A DNA stretch of 64,000 nt from QHXQ01 sp036389395 (GCA_036389395.1 DASVPY010000058.1:106124-170123); one strand, 5' to 3'; shown: positions 7,670 to 16,570, numbered from the stretch's first letter. Numbers and translations are program-made. The notes: generated by a model from the sequence alone, not told the origin.

Positions 7670-8260
7670 ATGCGTAAGGCATTCATGGCGCTTCTCGTCC
7701 TCGTCGGCTGCGCGAGCGTCTCGTTCGCGCAGGGCGAGTATAAGAAGGGCGAAATCTTCGTCGGCTACTCGGCCAACCAGGTGGACACCAACGGCGCGTT
7801 CAGCCCCGACCCGAACGACAACGGCCGCGACAACTTCAACGGCGTGAACGTCGAAGCCACCGGCAACCTGACCCGCTACTTCGGCGTCCAGGGCGACTTC
7901 TCGTACCACCGCAAGGAGGCGGACTTCACCTTCGGCACGGTGACCACGAACGTCAAGGGCCAACTCACGCAGTTCATGGGCGGCGTCAAGGTGCAGGACA
8001 ACGCGACGGCGACCCGCTTCCGGCCGTTCGCGCACGCGCTCGTCGGCGTGGCCCACGCCTCGTCCGACCTGCGCACCCCGACCGTCAGCGTCAGCGACGA
8101 CGACAACGGCCTGGCGCTCGCGCTCGGCGGCGGCCTTGACGTGCGCGCCACCAACAGCCTCGACATCCGGGTCGTCCAGGTGGACTACAACCCGAACCGC
8201 TTCAACGGCGAGACGGATAACAACATCCGCCTCAGCTTCGGCGTCAACTTCCGCTTCTAA
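7670..8260 (+). CDS. Outer-membrane beta-barrel protein (OmpA/OmpX-like)
   Basis: The 196-residue protein starts with a signal peptide (MRKAFMALLVLVGCASVSFA, cleavage before QGEY) and continues with alternating hydrophobic strands. It ends in LSFGVNFRF, whose terminal Phe is the classic barrel-insertion signal. About eight strands can be read, for example GVQGDFSYHRKEADF and FMGGVKVQDN. The ATG follows GGGAAGGA by about 12 bases. The family resembles generic porin-like or OmpX-like barrels; no specific role is evident. It is a single-gene unit with its own terminator. Confidence 0.8.
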   Translation: MRKAFMALLVLVGCASVSFAQGEYKKGEIFVGYSANQVDTNGAFSPDPNDNGRDNFNGVNVEATGNLTRYFGVQGDFSYHRKEADFTFGTVTTNVKGQLTQFMGGVKVQDNATATRFRPFAHALVGVAHASSDLRTPTVSVSDDDNGLALALGGGLDVRATNSLDIRVVQVDYNPNRFNGETDNNIRLSFGVNFRF

Positions 8261-8284
8261 GCGGGCGGCGAACCGAACGACAAA

Positions 8285-8325
8285 AGACGGCGCGGGGGCC
8301 TGCGTGCCCCCGCGCCGTCTCTCTT
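8285..8325 (+). terminator. Intrinsic terminator after the barrel gene
   Basis: A perfect 15-bp GC-rich stem (arms 8285-8299 and 8306-8320, six-base loop) lies 25 bases after the stop codon and is followed by CTCTTC. The T-tract is weak, so termination is likely but not certain. Confidence 0.65.
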
Positions 8326-8336
8326 CAAGGATTATT

Positions 8337-8424
8337 TCACACAGAGTACACAGAGGTCACACAGAGTCCACAGAGGTTTTTAACTGTGTCCTCTGTGCCT
8401 CCTCTGTGTACTCTGTGTTAACCC
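8337..8424. repeat. Inverted CACAGAGT/ACACAGAGG repeat hairpin
   Basis: Degenerate copies of ACACAGAGT/ACACAGAGG (8337-8376) are mirrored by CTCTGTGT-type copies (8387-8421). The arms are reverse complements, as in the heptamer arrays, but the unit is about nine bases. It lies between two convergent genes. Confidence 0.75.
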
Positions 8425-8457
8425 GGCCGCACGTAACCCGCAACCACCGACCACACC

Positions 8458-10896
8458 TCAACGCGGCTGCAACGTCAGCGTCGTCTTCGTCGCGGCGGTC
8501 ACGGCCTGTCTGCTGAACGGGAGCGCGCGCGGCGTGACGGCGCGCCAGTCCGCGAGCTGGTCGGCCCAGTGCGGGCTGTCGGGCCGCCCAGACTCGCCGA
8601 GCGCGATGCCTTGCTGCGTCTTGTCCCAGTCCGACGGGTCGGCGATCAGGCGCATCGAGACGCCCGCGCCCACGTTCGGCGTCGAGCCGGCCGCCGCGCT
8701 GCTCCCGTTCTGCGGGAACGGCGCGACCAAAAACTGCTGCCCCACGAACGGCACGCTCGCCAGCGGGTGCGGGAAGCGCGCCTGCGCGTAACGCCCCCAA
8801 GTCCACTGCGCCTCGTCCGCGCCGAGGCGTTTCGTCAGCACGTCGCGCGCGTCCTGCAAGCACGCGCGCAGGAGCGCCGGGTAGTCCGCGAACTCTTTCG
8901 GCAGCCAGTCGGCCGGCTGCTCCGTGATCAACTGCTCGGTGTAAGCGCCGTTCGGCCAGCTCAGTTGCGTGGCGCGCGCCGGGCCGAGCGCGTAGGTCAG
9001 CACGCGGCGGCGGAACGCCGTGCGCAGTTCCGCGACGAGCGGCGCGACGCGCGAGTCCGCCTTCACCTGTCCGTCCCAGTTGCCGAGGTCGGCGGCGTTG
9101 CCGAAGAGGATCATGTCGTGCGCCGGCTGCGTCGTGAGCAGCTTCGCGGCGGCGCGCGCGAACGTCTGTCCCCCGATTGAGAACACGTCGCCTTGCACGG
9201 CGCGGAAATCGTCCGCCGTCAGCTTCGTGCCCTTGGCTTCGAGCAGGTCGCGTATGCGGCGCGCGCGGTAGGGCGCGGCCCAGGAGTGCGTGAGGAAGTG
9301 CGGGTAGCTGCGCCCGACGACGCGCTGGTTCGCGGTGACGATCAAGCCCGACGGCGGATCGTAGACGTGCGGCAACTCGTCGAACGGCACAGAGCCAGTC
9401 CACTCGCCCGCGTCCGTGCTGCCGTCGTAAGGCACGCTCCCGTCGCCGGAGCGGCGCACGGGCACGACGCCCGCGCCGTAGTAGCCGATGTGCCCGGCCG
9501 TGTCTGCGTAGACGAAGTTCTGCGTCGGCGCTTGCCACGCGCGCAGGGCGTTGGTGAACTCCTGCCAGTTGCGCGCGCGGTTCAGCCCGTGGAGCGCGGC
9601 GAACTCCTGCGTGCGCGGGTCGAGCGCCGTCCAGCGCAGGCTGTAGCGCGCGCCCTCACGCTCAAGGATGACGGGGCCGTGGCGCGTGACCGTGACCTCG
9701 TGGACTTGCGTCTCGGTCTCCGCGCTGAGCAGACCTTTGCGCACCTTGATCTCTTCGCGGCGCACCTCGGCGTCGCGCCAGCCCTGCGGCGTCATGTAGC
9801 GGCGCGGGTTCGTCGGGTCGAACTTCTCCAGGTAGATGTCCTGCACGTCGGGGCCGAGGTTGGTGACGCCCCAGGCGATCTGCTCGTTGTGGCCGATGAT
9901 GACGCCGGGCGCGCCGGGCGCGGTCACGCCCGCGACGTTGACGCCGGGCGCACTCAAATGCACGAGCCACCAGATGGACGGCGCGGACGCCGGCAGGTGC
10001 GGATCGTTGGCCAGCAGAGGCTTGCCCGACGCTGTGCGCCGGCCCGACACCACCCAGTTATTACTCGCCGCGCGATCCGGCAGGTACAGCCCCACGCGCG
10101 CCAGCGAACGCGCCGCCGCCTCACTCACGCGCGCCGCTTCAGCAAGCAGGGACGCGGCGACCTTCTCGGTCGTCGTCTTCTCGCTCGCGGCGCTCTTGCT
10201 GCCTTTCGCGTCGTCCGTGCCGACGACGAGCACGTCGAGCGGCGTGTACTCTGTGAGCAGCAGTTCGCGCTTGGCGGCGGGGAGGTCTGCGAGCGCGGCG
10301 CGCGTCAGGTCTTCCTGCCAGGTGGTCGAGAGCGCCTCGGCGAAAATCTTGCCGATGATGATCGAGTCGGCCGGCCGCCACGCGCGCGGCTGGTATTGGA
10401 GCAGTTGAAACTCCGGCGGCAGCGTCTTCGCGTCGAGCGTGGCGGCGTAGGCGTTGACGCCCGCGGCGAAGGCGTCGAGGCCGGCGCGCGCCTGCGGCGG
10501 GAGTTGCGCGGCCTGCGCGTCGGCGAGCGCGCCGAAGCCGTAGGTGCGGTGGCGCTTGTCCTCTTCGAGCGTGGCCGTGCCGAAGATTTCCGACAGCTCG
10601 CCGCGCGCGGTGCGCCGCAGCAAGTCCATCTCCCAGAGCCGGTCTTGCGCCGCCGCGTAGCCTTGCGCGAAGTAGAGGTCTTCGTCGCTCGCGGCCTCTA
10701 TGTGCGGGATGCCGCGCTCGTCGCGCCGGATGGTGACGGGCGCGCGCAGGCCCGCGACGCTGACGGTCTGAGCGGCGGGCGCGGATGTTGATGTTTGCGT
10801 TGGCTCCTGGGCGCGTGATTGATAGGGGCTGGCGAGCAGGCTGGCGGCGAGCGTCAGGACGAGCGAGACGCGGGCGGCGCTTTGTCGGCTAAGCAT
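8458..10896 (-). CDS. Penicillin acylase family N-terminal nucleophile hydrolase
   Basis: The 812-residue precursor has a signal peptide (about residues 1-28, VLTLAASLLASPYQSRA) and the penicillin amidase layout. The alpha-chain start IRRDERGIPHIEAASDEDLYFAQGY is followed by a spacer and then by ASNNWVVSGRRTASGKPLLANDPHL. There the Ser after Ala would become the new N-terminal nucleophile after self-cleavage, and NDPH is conserved. It probably hydrolyses amides, such as acyl-homoserine lactones or beta-lactam side chains, in the periplasm. The ATG at 10896 is chosen because it gives the signal peptide; upstream starts add unlikely sequence. Confidence 0.88.
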   Translation of the reverse strand: MLSRQSAARVSLVLTLAASLLASPYQSRAQEPTQTSTSAPAAQTVSVAGLRAPVTIRRDERGIPHIEAASDEDLYFAQGYAAAQDRLWEMDLLRRTARGELSEIFGTATLEEDKRHRTYGFGALADAQAAQLPPQARAGLDAFAAGVNAYAATLDAKTLPPEFQLLQYQPRAWRPADSIIIGKIFAEALSTTWQEDLTRAALADLPAAKRELLLTEYTPLDVLVVGTDDAKGSKSAASEKTTTEKVAASLLAEAARVSEAAARSLARVGLYLPDRAASNNWVVSGRRTASGKPLLANDPHLPASAPSIWWLVHLSAPGVNVAGVTAPGAPGVIIGHNEQIAWGVTNLGPDVQDIYLEKFDPTNPRRYMTPQGWRDAEVRREEIKVRKGLLSAETETQVHEVTVTRHGPVILEREGARYSLRWTALDPRTQEFAALHGLNRARNWQEFTNALRAWQAPTQNFVYADTAGHIGYYGAGVVPVRRSGDGSVPYDGSTDAGEWTGSVPFDELPHVYDPPSGLIVTANQRVVGRSYPHFLTHSWAAPYRARRIRDLLEAKGTKLTADDFRAVQGDVFSIGGQTFARAAAKLLTTQPAHDMILFGNAADLGNWDGQVKADSRVAPLVAELRTAFRRRVLTYALGPARATQLSWPNGAYTEQLITEQPADWLPKEFADYPALLRACLQDARDVLTKRLGADEAQWTWGRYAQARFPHPLASVPFVGQQFLVAPFPQNGSSAAAGSTPNVGAGVSMRLIADPSDWDKTQQGIALGESGRPDSPHWADQLADWRAVTPRALPFSRQAVTAATKTTLTLQPR

Positions 10897-11079
10897 AAAG
10901 ATTCGGTGTCGGTGGCACTCGGAGATGATGTCAGCCGTGACGGCGAGATAAGCACGGCGCGCCGGATGGTAACACAGATGCCGGCGCACGCGTGAAGACG
11001 GGCCTGGCGGGGTGAGCGTTAACACGCACTCGGTAAAAAGGCGGCGCGCGTGGAGGTCGTGCCCCGAATGCAAGTCCGT

Positions 11080-11175
11080 CTCCGTGCATCCTCCGTGCCC
11101 TCTGTGTCTCGGTGGTGAATGCCGCTCAGACTAAATTCACCACCGAGACACAGAGGGCACGGAGGATGCACGGAG
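11080..11175. repeat. Perfect 41-bp inverted repeat
   Basis: Arms 11080-11120 and 11135-11175 are exact reverse complements around a 14-base centre. The arm is built from the same CTCCGTGC/CTCTGTGT elements as the hairpin at 8337. It lies in the 301-bp spacer between two minus-strand genes (10897-11198), which holds no gene I can support. No target duplication or transposase is present. Confidence 0.9.
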
Positions 11176-11198
11176 GCTTGATCATCGGGTAGGGCGCT

Positions 11199-12353
11199 TC
11201 AACCGCTCTGGTAGAGCCAGAGACCGGCGGTGACGTTCATGCCGTCGTCGTAGCCGCCGGTGAGGAGGACGCGGCCGCCCGCGAGCGGCGTCACGGTCGG
11301 GTAGAGCCACGCGCCGTCGAGCCGGCCCGCGGCCGTGCCGAAGACGCGCGCACGCGGATCGTAAAGCTCCACGTAGCGGCTGCCGCCGCCGACCAGGACG
11401 AGTCCGTTCGGCAGCGTCGCCGCGCACGAGTTGATCTTGAAGCGCGCGTCGCCCATCGCGCCCGCCGCTGCGAACGCGTGCCGCGCGGGGTCATAGACTT
11501 CTGCGCTCGCCTGCGCGCCCGCCAACGCGCTCGCGTCGTCCGTGCCGCCCAGGATGAGGACGCGCCCGTCCGCGAGCAGCGCGGCGGCGTGCTTGGTGCG
11601 CGGCCGGCTCATCGGCGCGGTCGGCGTGTAGGTGTTCGCGCCCGGCTCGTAAAGCTCTGCGCTCGGCAGCACGTCGCTGCGGAAGCGCGCGCTGCCGCCC
11701 GCGAGCAGCACGCGCCCGTCCGCTAAGAGCGTCGCCGAGTGCATCACGCGCGGCGTCGTCATCACGCCGGCCGGGCCGAAAGAGCGCGTGGCGGGATCGT
11801 ACAACTCGGCGTCGGCGTTCACGTCCGAGAGATTGTAATGCCCGCCGGCAAGCAGCACGCGGCCGTCGGCGAGACGCGTGGCGGTGTGCCCGGAGCGGCG
11901 CGCGCGCATCGGCGCGAGTGGAGTGAACGTGTCAGTCGCGGGATGATAAAGCTCCGCGCTGGCGAGCGGCACGCCTTCGTCGAAGCCGCCCGCGAGCAGC
12001 ACGTCGCCGTCGGTCAGGAGCGTCGCCGTGTGGCCGGCGCGGCGTGCCTGCATCCGGCCGGCCGCGCGACACGCGCCGCTCGCGGGGTCGAACAACTCGG
12101 CGGTGGCCGTGTTGATCTCTTCGCCCGCGGCGCGCTCCATGCCGCCCGCGAGCAAGACGCGGCCGTCCGCGAGCAGCGTCGCGGTGTGCGCGGCGCGCCG
12201 CGTCGTCATGCGCCCCGCGGCGTAGACGCGCCCGTGACGCGCGTCCTGCGCGAAATACTGACAGCCGGCGAGCGCGACTAAACAGAACAGAGCTAAGAGC
12301 AGCGCGAGCTTGCGCGCGGCCCGCGTGAGTTTGCATGTTCGTGTGCGTGTCAT
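11199..12353 (-). CDS. Kelch-repeat beta-propeller lipoprotein
   Basis: The 384-residue protein begins with a lipoprotein signal (LLALFCLVALAGC, Cys near residue 27). Seven repeats of about 48 residues follow, each containing HTATLLADGRVLLAGG and AELYDPATRSF-like segments. This is the kelch/galactose-oxidase-central-domain propeller seen in many Acidobacteria surface proteins. No catalytic residues of galactose oxidase are obvious, so a binding or scaffold role is more likely. Its start overlaps the stop of the preceding membrane-protein gene in ATGA, indicating coupling. Confidence 0.85.
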   Translation of the reverse strand: MTRTRTCKLTRAARKLALLLALFCLVALAGCQYFAQDARHGRVYAAGRMTTRRAAHTATLLADGRVLLAGGMERAAGEEINTATAELFDPASGACRAAGRMQARRAGHTATLLTDGDVLLAGGFDEGVPLASAELYHPATDTFTPLAPMRARRSGHTATRLADGRVLLAGGHYNLSDVNADAELYDPATRSFGPAGVMTTPRVMHSATLLADGRVLLAGGSARFRSDVLPSAELYEPGANTYTPTAPMSRPRTKHAAALLADGRVLILGGTDDASALAGAQASAEVYDPARHAFAAAGAMGDARFKINSCAATLPNGLVLVGGGSRYVELYDPRARVFGTAAGRLDGAWLYPTVTPLAGGRVLLTGGYDDGMNVTAGLWLYQSG

Positions 12354-12784
12354 CGCGCCGCGCCTCCGGCGACGGGCGCGAGGGCGGCGTCGGCGGGCGG
12401 CGTGCGGTAGAGGCGCGCGAAGCCGTAGCCGAACGTCAGCCCCATGACGACGAAGCCCGCGATGAACAGCGCGTGCTCGCCCACGGCCATCGAAGCCTTG
12501 AAGCGCGCCGCGACGAGCGAGACGACGAAGACCGGCGCGTTGAGCAAGACGGCAGCGACGGGGAAGAGCAGCGCCGGGCGGCAGCCGCCGAGCCTGCGCC
12601 GCAGCCAGAAGAGACCCGGCGCGTAGAGCAGCCCGCAGACGGGCGCGGCGAATAACAGCGTCAGCGAGCCGAAGCCCAACACGTCCGCCCGGCTCGGCGT
12701 CTCGATGAATAGATAAGACCACGTCAGGATCGTGGCCAGGCACGCGAGCCACGACAGCAAAGCGAGCGCGAACAGTTTCAGCAT
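12350..12784 (-). CDS. Small multi-pass membrane protein of unknown function
   Basis: The 144-residue protein has four hydrophobic segments (about residues 3-23, 35-60, 70-93 and 103-122) with a short basic loop FWLRRRLGG. I do not recognise a family. It is the first gene of a two-gene unit with the Kelch lipoprotein. The ATG at 12784 lies just beyond an inverted heptamer array and has no strong ribosome-binding site. A start farther upstream would be translated from repeat sequence and is rejected. Confidence 0.6.
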   Translation of the reverse strand: MLKLFALALLSWLACLATILTWSYLFIETPSRADVLGFGSLTLLFAAPVCGLLYAPGLFWLRRRLGGCRPALLFPVAAVLLNAPVFVVSLVAARFKASMAVGEHALFIAGFVVMGLTFGYGFARLYRTPPADAALAPVAGGAAR

Positions 12785-12802
12785 CTTCGTCTTCCTCACC
12801 AA

Positions 12803-12926
12803 GCAGAAGCCAGGAGTCAGAAGCCAGAAGCTAGAAGCCGCAATGACGAAATTGACTTCGGACACCCGCAGGTAAAAAGAGCTAGTTTCCTTCTGGCTTC
12901 TGGCTTCTGGCATCTGACTCCTGCTT
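12803..12926. repeat. Inverted heptamer array (GAAGCCA/GGAGTCA family) overlapping a gene end
   Basis: The left arm (12803-12840) reads GAAGCCA GGAGTCA GAAGCCA GAAGCTA. The right arm (12890-12926) is its reverse complement and lies inside the 3' end of the haem-binding gene, encoding its last dozen residues. Confidence 0.85.
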
Positions 12927-13394
12927 TCTCCCGCGCGCGGCGAGTTGCTGGCGCGCGGTCTGCGTCCAGGCGCAGAGCGCGCCCACGTCGGCCGCCGAGA
13001 GGAAGGCGTTGCGGTGGATGAGAGTATAGCTGTTGAGCGGCATGATGCCTTGCTTGGCCGTCTTGCAGATGTCGCCGAGCAGGTAGTCGGCCTCGCGCGC
13101 GTCGTAGCGCGCCCAGTCGGAGAAGTTCATGCGCCTGCGCCCGTGGCGCACGTGGTCGGCGACCGTCCACGAGACGGGCGCGACGTGGCTGTACCAAGGC
13201 CAGTGCGTGCGGTTCGAGTGGCAGTCGTCGCACGCGCGCGCGAGGATCGCTTTGACTTCGGGCGAGACGTTGACGTGCGCTTCGAGCGCGCGTGTCTCGT
13301 CCGTCACAGGGTTCGTCCGCGCCGGGCGCGAGAACTGCACCAGCACAAACCCGCACGCCAACACCAGCATCGTCCAACGTAACACGCGTCGCAT
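12882..13394 (-). CDS. Haem-binding domain protein (Haem_bd family, CxxCH)
   Basis: The 170-residue protein has an N-terminal membrane anchor or signal (about residues 3-22) and the Haem_bd core ILARACDDCHSNRTHWPWYS near 52-71, with a CxxCH motif for covalent haem. The following WTVADHVRHGRRRMNFSDW and KQGIMPL are conserved in this family of membrane-bound electron carriers. The ATG at 13394 follows GGAGG by eight bases. The last residues (about KQESDARSQKPEGN) come from the heptamer array and are unlikely to be ancestral; the native end was probably near AARGRK. Confidence 0.85.
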   Translation of the reverse strand: MRRVLRWTMLVLACGFVLVQFSRPARTNPVTDETRALEAHVNVSPEVKAILARACDDCHSNRTHWPWYSHVAPVSWTVADHVRHGRRRMNFSDWARYDAREADYLLGDICKTAKQGIMPLNSYTLIHRNAFLSAADVGALCAWTQTARQQLAARGRKQESDARSQKPEGN

Positions 13395-13476
13395 CACAAG
13401 CACCTCCGGTCAAGACATGATCGCTTCGTCGGGCACGATCATTTGACGTTTGTGCGCGGCGCGTTCTTCCGCTTTA

Positions 13477-14589
13477 TCAACGTCTACGCTTGGCCAGCAC
13501 GCTCGCCGTGAGCAGACCGAGACCGAGGACGACGAGACCGAGCTTGACGAGTCCGTCCGCGTGCGTCCGCGACGCGGATTGCGCGTCCGCTTCGCCGTCT
13601 TCACGTTGCGCGTCCGCGTCGTCCGCCGGCTTGGTCAATTCGGAGCCGGTGCGGCCGGGCCGGCCGACTTCGACCAGCACGTCGCTGCGCCCGTCGGGCA
13701 CGAGGCGGAGCACGCGCGGGCCTGTGTAGGTGCGCGGCGGCTCGAAGCCGATCTCAAGCACGTACAACTCGCCGCCGGGGCCGGCGGCGACGCCGGACGG
13801 CGACCACGGCGGCTGCGCGCGCCCGACCACACTCAGCGCGCCGCCGGGCGCGACCTTCAGGACGCGCCGCGTGCTGTAGTCCGCGACGAAGACCGCGCCG
13901 CGCGCGTCCACGCAGAGTCCCATCGGCCCGCCGTAGCCGCGCTCGCCCGCCGCGTCCGCCAGCGCGAACCTGTCCAGCCCGCGCGCCAGCGTCGAGACTT
14001 CGCCCGCGGGCGAGACGCGCCGCAACGCGCCGCCGCCGTCGATCAAGTAGAGCGTGCCGTCCGGCTGCGCGCTGAGGCGGGTAACGCTGGTGAAGCGCGC
14101 CGCGGGGCCGCGCCCGTCGGCAAAACCCGCGGGGCCGCCCGCGAGCGTGGTGAGCCGGCCGTCGGGCGCGCGCCGCAGCAGCCGTACGTTGCCGGCCCCG
14201 TCCGTCTCGACGGCGTATGAGTTGCCGGCGCGGTCGCGTTCGACCGTCAGCCCGCGCGGCGGCTCGTAGGTGGGCGCGAGCAGGTAAGCGAACTCGCCCG
14301 CGGGCGTGATGCGCCAGACGGCGCTCTGCCAGCGCGGCGGGTCGTAAGACCAATCAGCGCCGTAGAGGTTGCCCGCCTCGTCCAGCGTGATCTGGTGGAC
14401 GTGGCGGCCGGAAACGCCCGCGCGCACGACCGCGAGCCGCCCCGACGCGTCCACGCGCCAGACCGTCTCCAGGTCGGAGAAGACGACGCGCCCCGCCGCG
14501 TCCACGACGATGCCCCACGACGGGTGCGCCCGCGCGGCCGACGGCGCGAGCAAGCCGAGCGCGAGGAGCAAGAGCAGACGACGAGCCAT
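13477..14589 (-). CDS. NHL-type beta-propeller protein with C-terminal membrane anchor
   Basis: The 370-residue protein has a signal peptide (MARRLLLLLALGLLAPSAARA), then a six-bladed NHL/SMP-30-like propeller. Its repeats have the form AGNLYGADWSYDPPRWQSAVWRI split over blades, plus LYLIDGGGALRRVSPAGEVST and VFVADYSTRRVLKVAPGG. An acidic linker leads to a C-terminal transmembrane segment (LVKLGLVVLGLGLLTASVLA) and a KRRR stop-transfer tail. It is probably displayed in the periplasm. It lies 22 bp downstream of the dioxygenase gene on the same strand, so the two are probably co-transcribed. Confidence 0.78.
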   Translation of the reverse strand: MARRLLLLLALGLLAPSAARAHPSWGIVVDAAGRVVFSDLETVWRVDASGRLAVVRAGVSGRHVHQITLDEAGNLYGADWSYDPPRWQSAVWRITPAGEFAYLLAPTYEPPRGLTVERDRAGNSYAVETDGAGNVRLLRRAPDGRLTTLAGGPAGFADGRGPAARFTSVTRLSAQPDGTLYLIDGGGALRRVSPAGEVSTLARGLDRFALADAAGERGYGGPMGLCVDARGAVFVADYSTRRVLKVAPGGALSVVGRAQPPWSPSGVAAGPGGELYVLEIGFEPPRTYTGPRVLRLVPDGRSDVLVEVGRPGRTGSELTKPADDADAQREDGEADAQSASRTHADGLVKLGLVVLGLGLLTASVLAKRRR

Positions 14590-14611
14590 CGGTCTCCTTC
14601 GTGTTGTCGCC

Positions 14612-15274
14612 TTAAACTTTTTGGAGCTTGATGTCGCGGCCGCCGCGCCAGCCGCCTTGCCCGTCGGGGGTGAGCTTGACGATGGGGTCGAAGCCGCCGC
14701 GGCCGGAGAGTTGCGCGAGCTTGGCTGTGGTGATGCGCGGGTCGCCGGCGAACCAGTAGGAGTCGATCCAGTATTCGGGGTAGTCGGCGCGCGTGAGCGT
14801 GGCGTGGATGTGCGCGGGGTCTGTGCGGCCGGGGTATGGGCCGGGCTTGATGGTGCGGAACTCGTAGCGCCCGTCCGCGCCGGTGCGCATCCAGCCGCGC
14901 AGGCGCGCGGGCAGGCGGTTCGGCTGGTTGTAGTAGCCCGTCGCGTCGGTGTGGTAGACGAAGAGGAGGACGCCGCGCGCGGGCGTGCGCCCGTCCGGCT
15001 CGTAGATCGTGCCGGACATGAGGAGCGGCTCGCCCGGCTCGTGCGCCGCCGTGATGGTCGTGCGCCACGAGAGTTCTTTGGGCGCGTCGGCCGCGCCGGC
15101 CCAGTCCTGCGCGCGCGCGCTCGCCGCCGGGGCGTCGCCGCCCGCGCAGGCCGCGGCCAGCGGCAGCGCGGGCAGGGCCGCCAGCAGCAGCGCCCGCTTG
15201 ATGAAGACGCGGCGGTTGAGATCGTTGCTGAAAACATGACGGTTGAGAGCGTCGTTCGTCGTCTGCGCGCGCAT
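14612..15274 (-). CDS. Exported intradiol ring-cleavage dioxygenase-like protein
   Basis: The 220-residue protein carries a twin-arginine-like leader (NRRVFIKRALLLAALPALP) ending in a lipobox-like LAAAC. It then has the intradiol dioxygenase sandwich with TDATGYYNQ, DGRYEFRTIKPGPYP and PAHIHATL. In this family two Tyr and two His bind Fe(III), and the visible Tyr residues and the HIH motif fit. Classic members cleave catechols. Exported Tat-type members, common in soil bacteria, have largely unknown substrates. An AAGGGAGGAC sequence precedes the ATG. Confidence 0.85.
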   Translation of the reverse strand: MRAQTTNDALNRHVFSNDLNRRVFIKRALLLAALPALPLAAACAGGDAPAASARAQDWAGAADAPKELSWRTTITAAHEPGEPLLMSGTIYEPDGRTPARGVLLFVYHTDATGYYNQPNRLPARLRGWMRTGADGRYEFRTIKPGPYPGRTDPAHIHATLTRADYPEYWIDSYWFAGDPRITTAKLAQLSGRGGFDPIVKLTPDGQGGWRGGRDIKLQKV

Positions 15275-15358
15275 GATTCTAAGTCCTCCCTTTCCGCTCG
15301 ACTCGCGGCGGGTGATCAACTCACCGCCGCTCCGTTAGCTCGTCGTCAATTCGTTAAC

Positions 15359-16534
15359 TCACTGCCACAGTCTGCGCCAGACCTTGCGGGCGGCCGGAAA
15401 ACTTTCGTGCAGCCACTTGTCTTGCAGGTCGTCTTTCCAGCGCGCGAGCATGTCGTCGTCGAGTTGCAGGACGCCCGCGCGGGTGACGCCGGCAGGCGGC
15501 GGCGTGAGTTGCGCGAGCCGCTCGTAGACGCGCGCGCGCCGCGCCGCGTCCACGCGCGGGAGCAAGTGCCACAGCGTCAGCGTGTCGCGCACGCGCGCCT
15601 CCGCGAGCACAGTGTTGAGCGCGTCGTCGCCGCCCTGCTTGAAGTCGAAGGCGTCGAGCGCGTTCAAGAAGTTGTCCGAGGCGTCTTCAAAATAGGGCGT
15701 GCCCGGCCCCGTGCCGGGGGCGGTGGCGCAGGCCGCGCCGGCCGGCACGTAGGACTCGCGCGGCGCGCGCTCCAACGCGACCCAGCCCGACGTGACGTGC
15801 AGGAGACTCCGGCCCGCGTCGTCCACTTCGAGCGTGTAGGCGCAGCCCAGATCGGCGGCGACGGCCGAAGGCGTGTCAACGAAGAAGAGGCGCGGCGGCG
15901 CGTAGATGCGCGCGTGGAGCGTGCCGCGCGCCAGCTCAAGGCGGTGCTCTGTGGCGCGCGTCGTGACGAGGCGCACGCGCGTCTCCGGCTCGACCTCGAC
16001 CTGCCCGATGCGCGCGACGCTGAGTTGCGCGCGCGAGTGCGCGTCCGTTTCGAGCCACTCGCCGACGGCGAGGCGGCCGCGCTCGCCGATGCGCTCCGCG
16101 CCGATGCGTGGCGTGCCCGTCACGCGGGCCACGTCCCAGGCGGGCGCGGGCGGGCGCAGGTAGAGCCAGCCGCCCAGAAAGGCCGCGCACGCGAGCGCCG
16201 CGAACGTGACGGCCGCCGCGCGCGGCCAGGTGGCGAACAACGCGAAGCGGCGGCGCGGGCGTAACTCCGCGTGTGCGTGTTTCGGTGCGACCGCGGCGGG
16301 CGCGTCTGGAGACGCTGCTGCGGTGAGCGCCGCTTCGAGTTGCGGCCAGATCGTGTCGGGCGCTTGCTGCATGGGCAGCGTGCGCGCGAGCGCGACGCCG
16401 AGTTTGATCTGCTCGTACTCGGCGCGGCAGCGCGCGCAGGCGAGCAGGTGCTCGGCGACGCGCCGCGCCGCGGGCGGCGCGAGTTCGTCTTGGCAGTAAG
16501 CGGCCAGTTCGGTTATGACGTGTCGGCGGAACAT
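15359..16534 (-). CDS. Anti-sigma factor with zinc finger and FecR-like domain
   Basis: The 391-residue protein opens with a putative zinc-binding anti-sigma domain (AYCQDEL then HLLACARCRAEYEQI, about residues 12-44). A proline/alanine linker and a membrane segment (about 105-127) follow, then a FecR-type periplasmic beta domain (about 140-260) with LAVGEWLETDAHSRAQLSV and LELARGTLHARIY. The gene lies 36 bp after the ECF sigma gene on the same strand, the standard sigma/anti-sigma pair. It probably holds the sigma factor at the membrane until an envelope signal arrives. Confidence 0.85.
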   Translation of the reverse strand: MFRRHVITELAAYCQDELAPPAARRVAEHLLACARCRAEYEQIKLGVALARTLPMQQAPDTIWPQLEAALTAAASPDAPAAVAPKHAHAELRPRRRFALFATWPRAAAVTFAALACAAFLGGWLYLRPPAPAWDVARVTGTPRIGAERIGERGRLAVGEWLETDAHSRAQLSVARIGQVEVEPETRVRLVTTRATEHRLELARGTLHARIYAPPRLFFVDTPSAVAADLGCAYTLEVDDAGRSLLHVTSGWVALERAPRESYVPAGAACATAPGTGPGTPYFEDASDNFLNALDAFDFKQGGDDALNTVLAEARVRDTLTLWHLLPRVDAARRARVYERLAQLTPPPAGVTRAGVLQLDDDMLARWKDDLQDKWLHESFPAARKVWRRLWQ

Positions 16535-16570
16535 CTTTACTTCTTTATCGCCTCGTCGTTCGCAAACTTC

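Noticed and set aside
9193..10791. Long open frame opposite the penicillin acylase gene
   Set aside because: High GC at third codon positions keeps the opposite frames open; the product is Arg/Ala-rich with no recognisable domain, whereas the minus-strand frame shows clear family motifs. The same applies to 14369-16264, 16808-19249, 34032-35204, 37453-38757 and similar frames.
8458..11073. Penicillin acylase starting at 11073
   Set aside because: The 59 extra residues precede a good signal peptide at 10896, which would then be internal.
11080..11175. Inverted repeat as the ends of an insertion sequence
   Set aside because: Only 14 bases lie between the arms, with no transposase and no target-site duplication visible.
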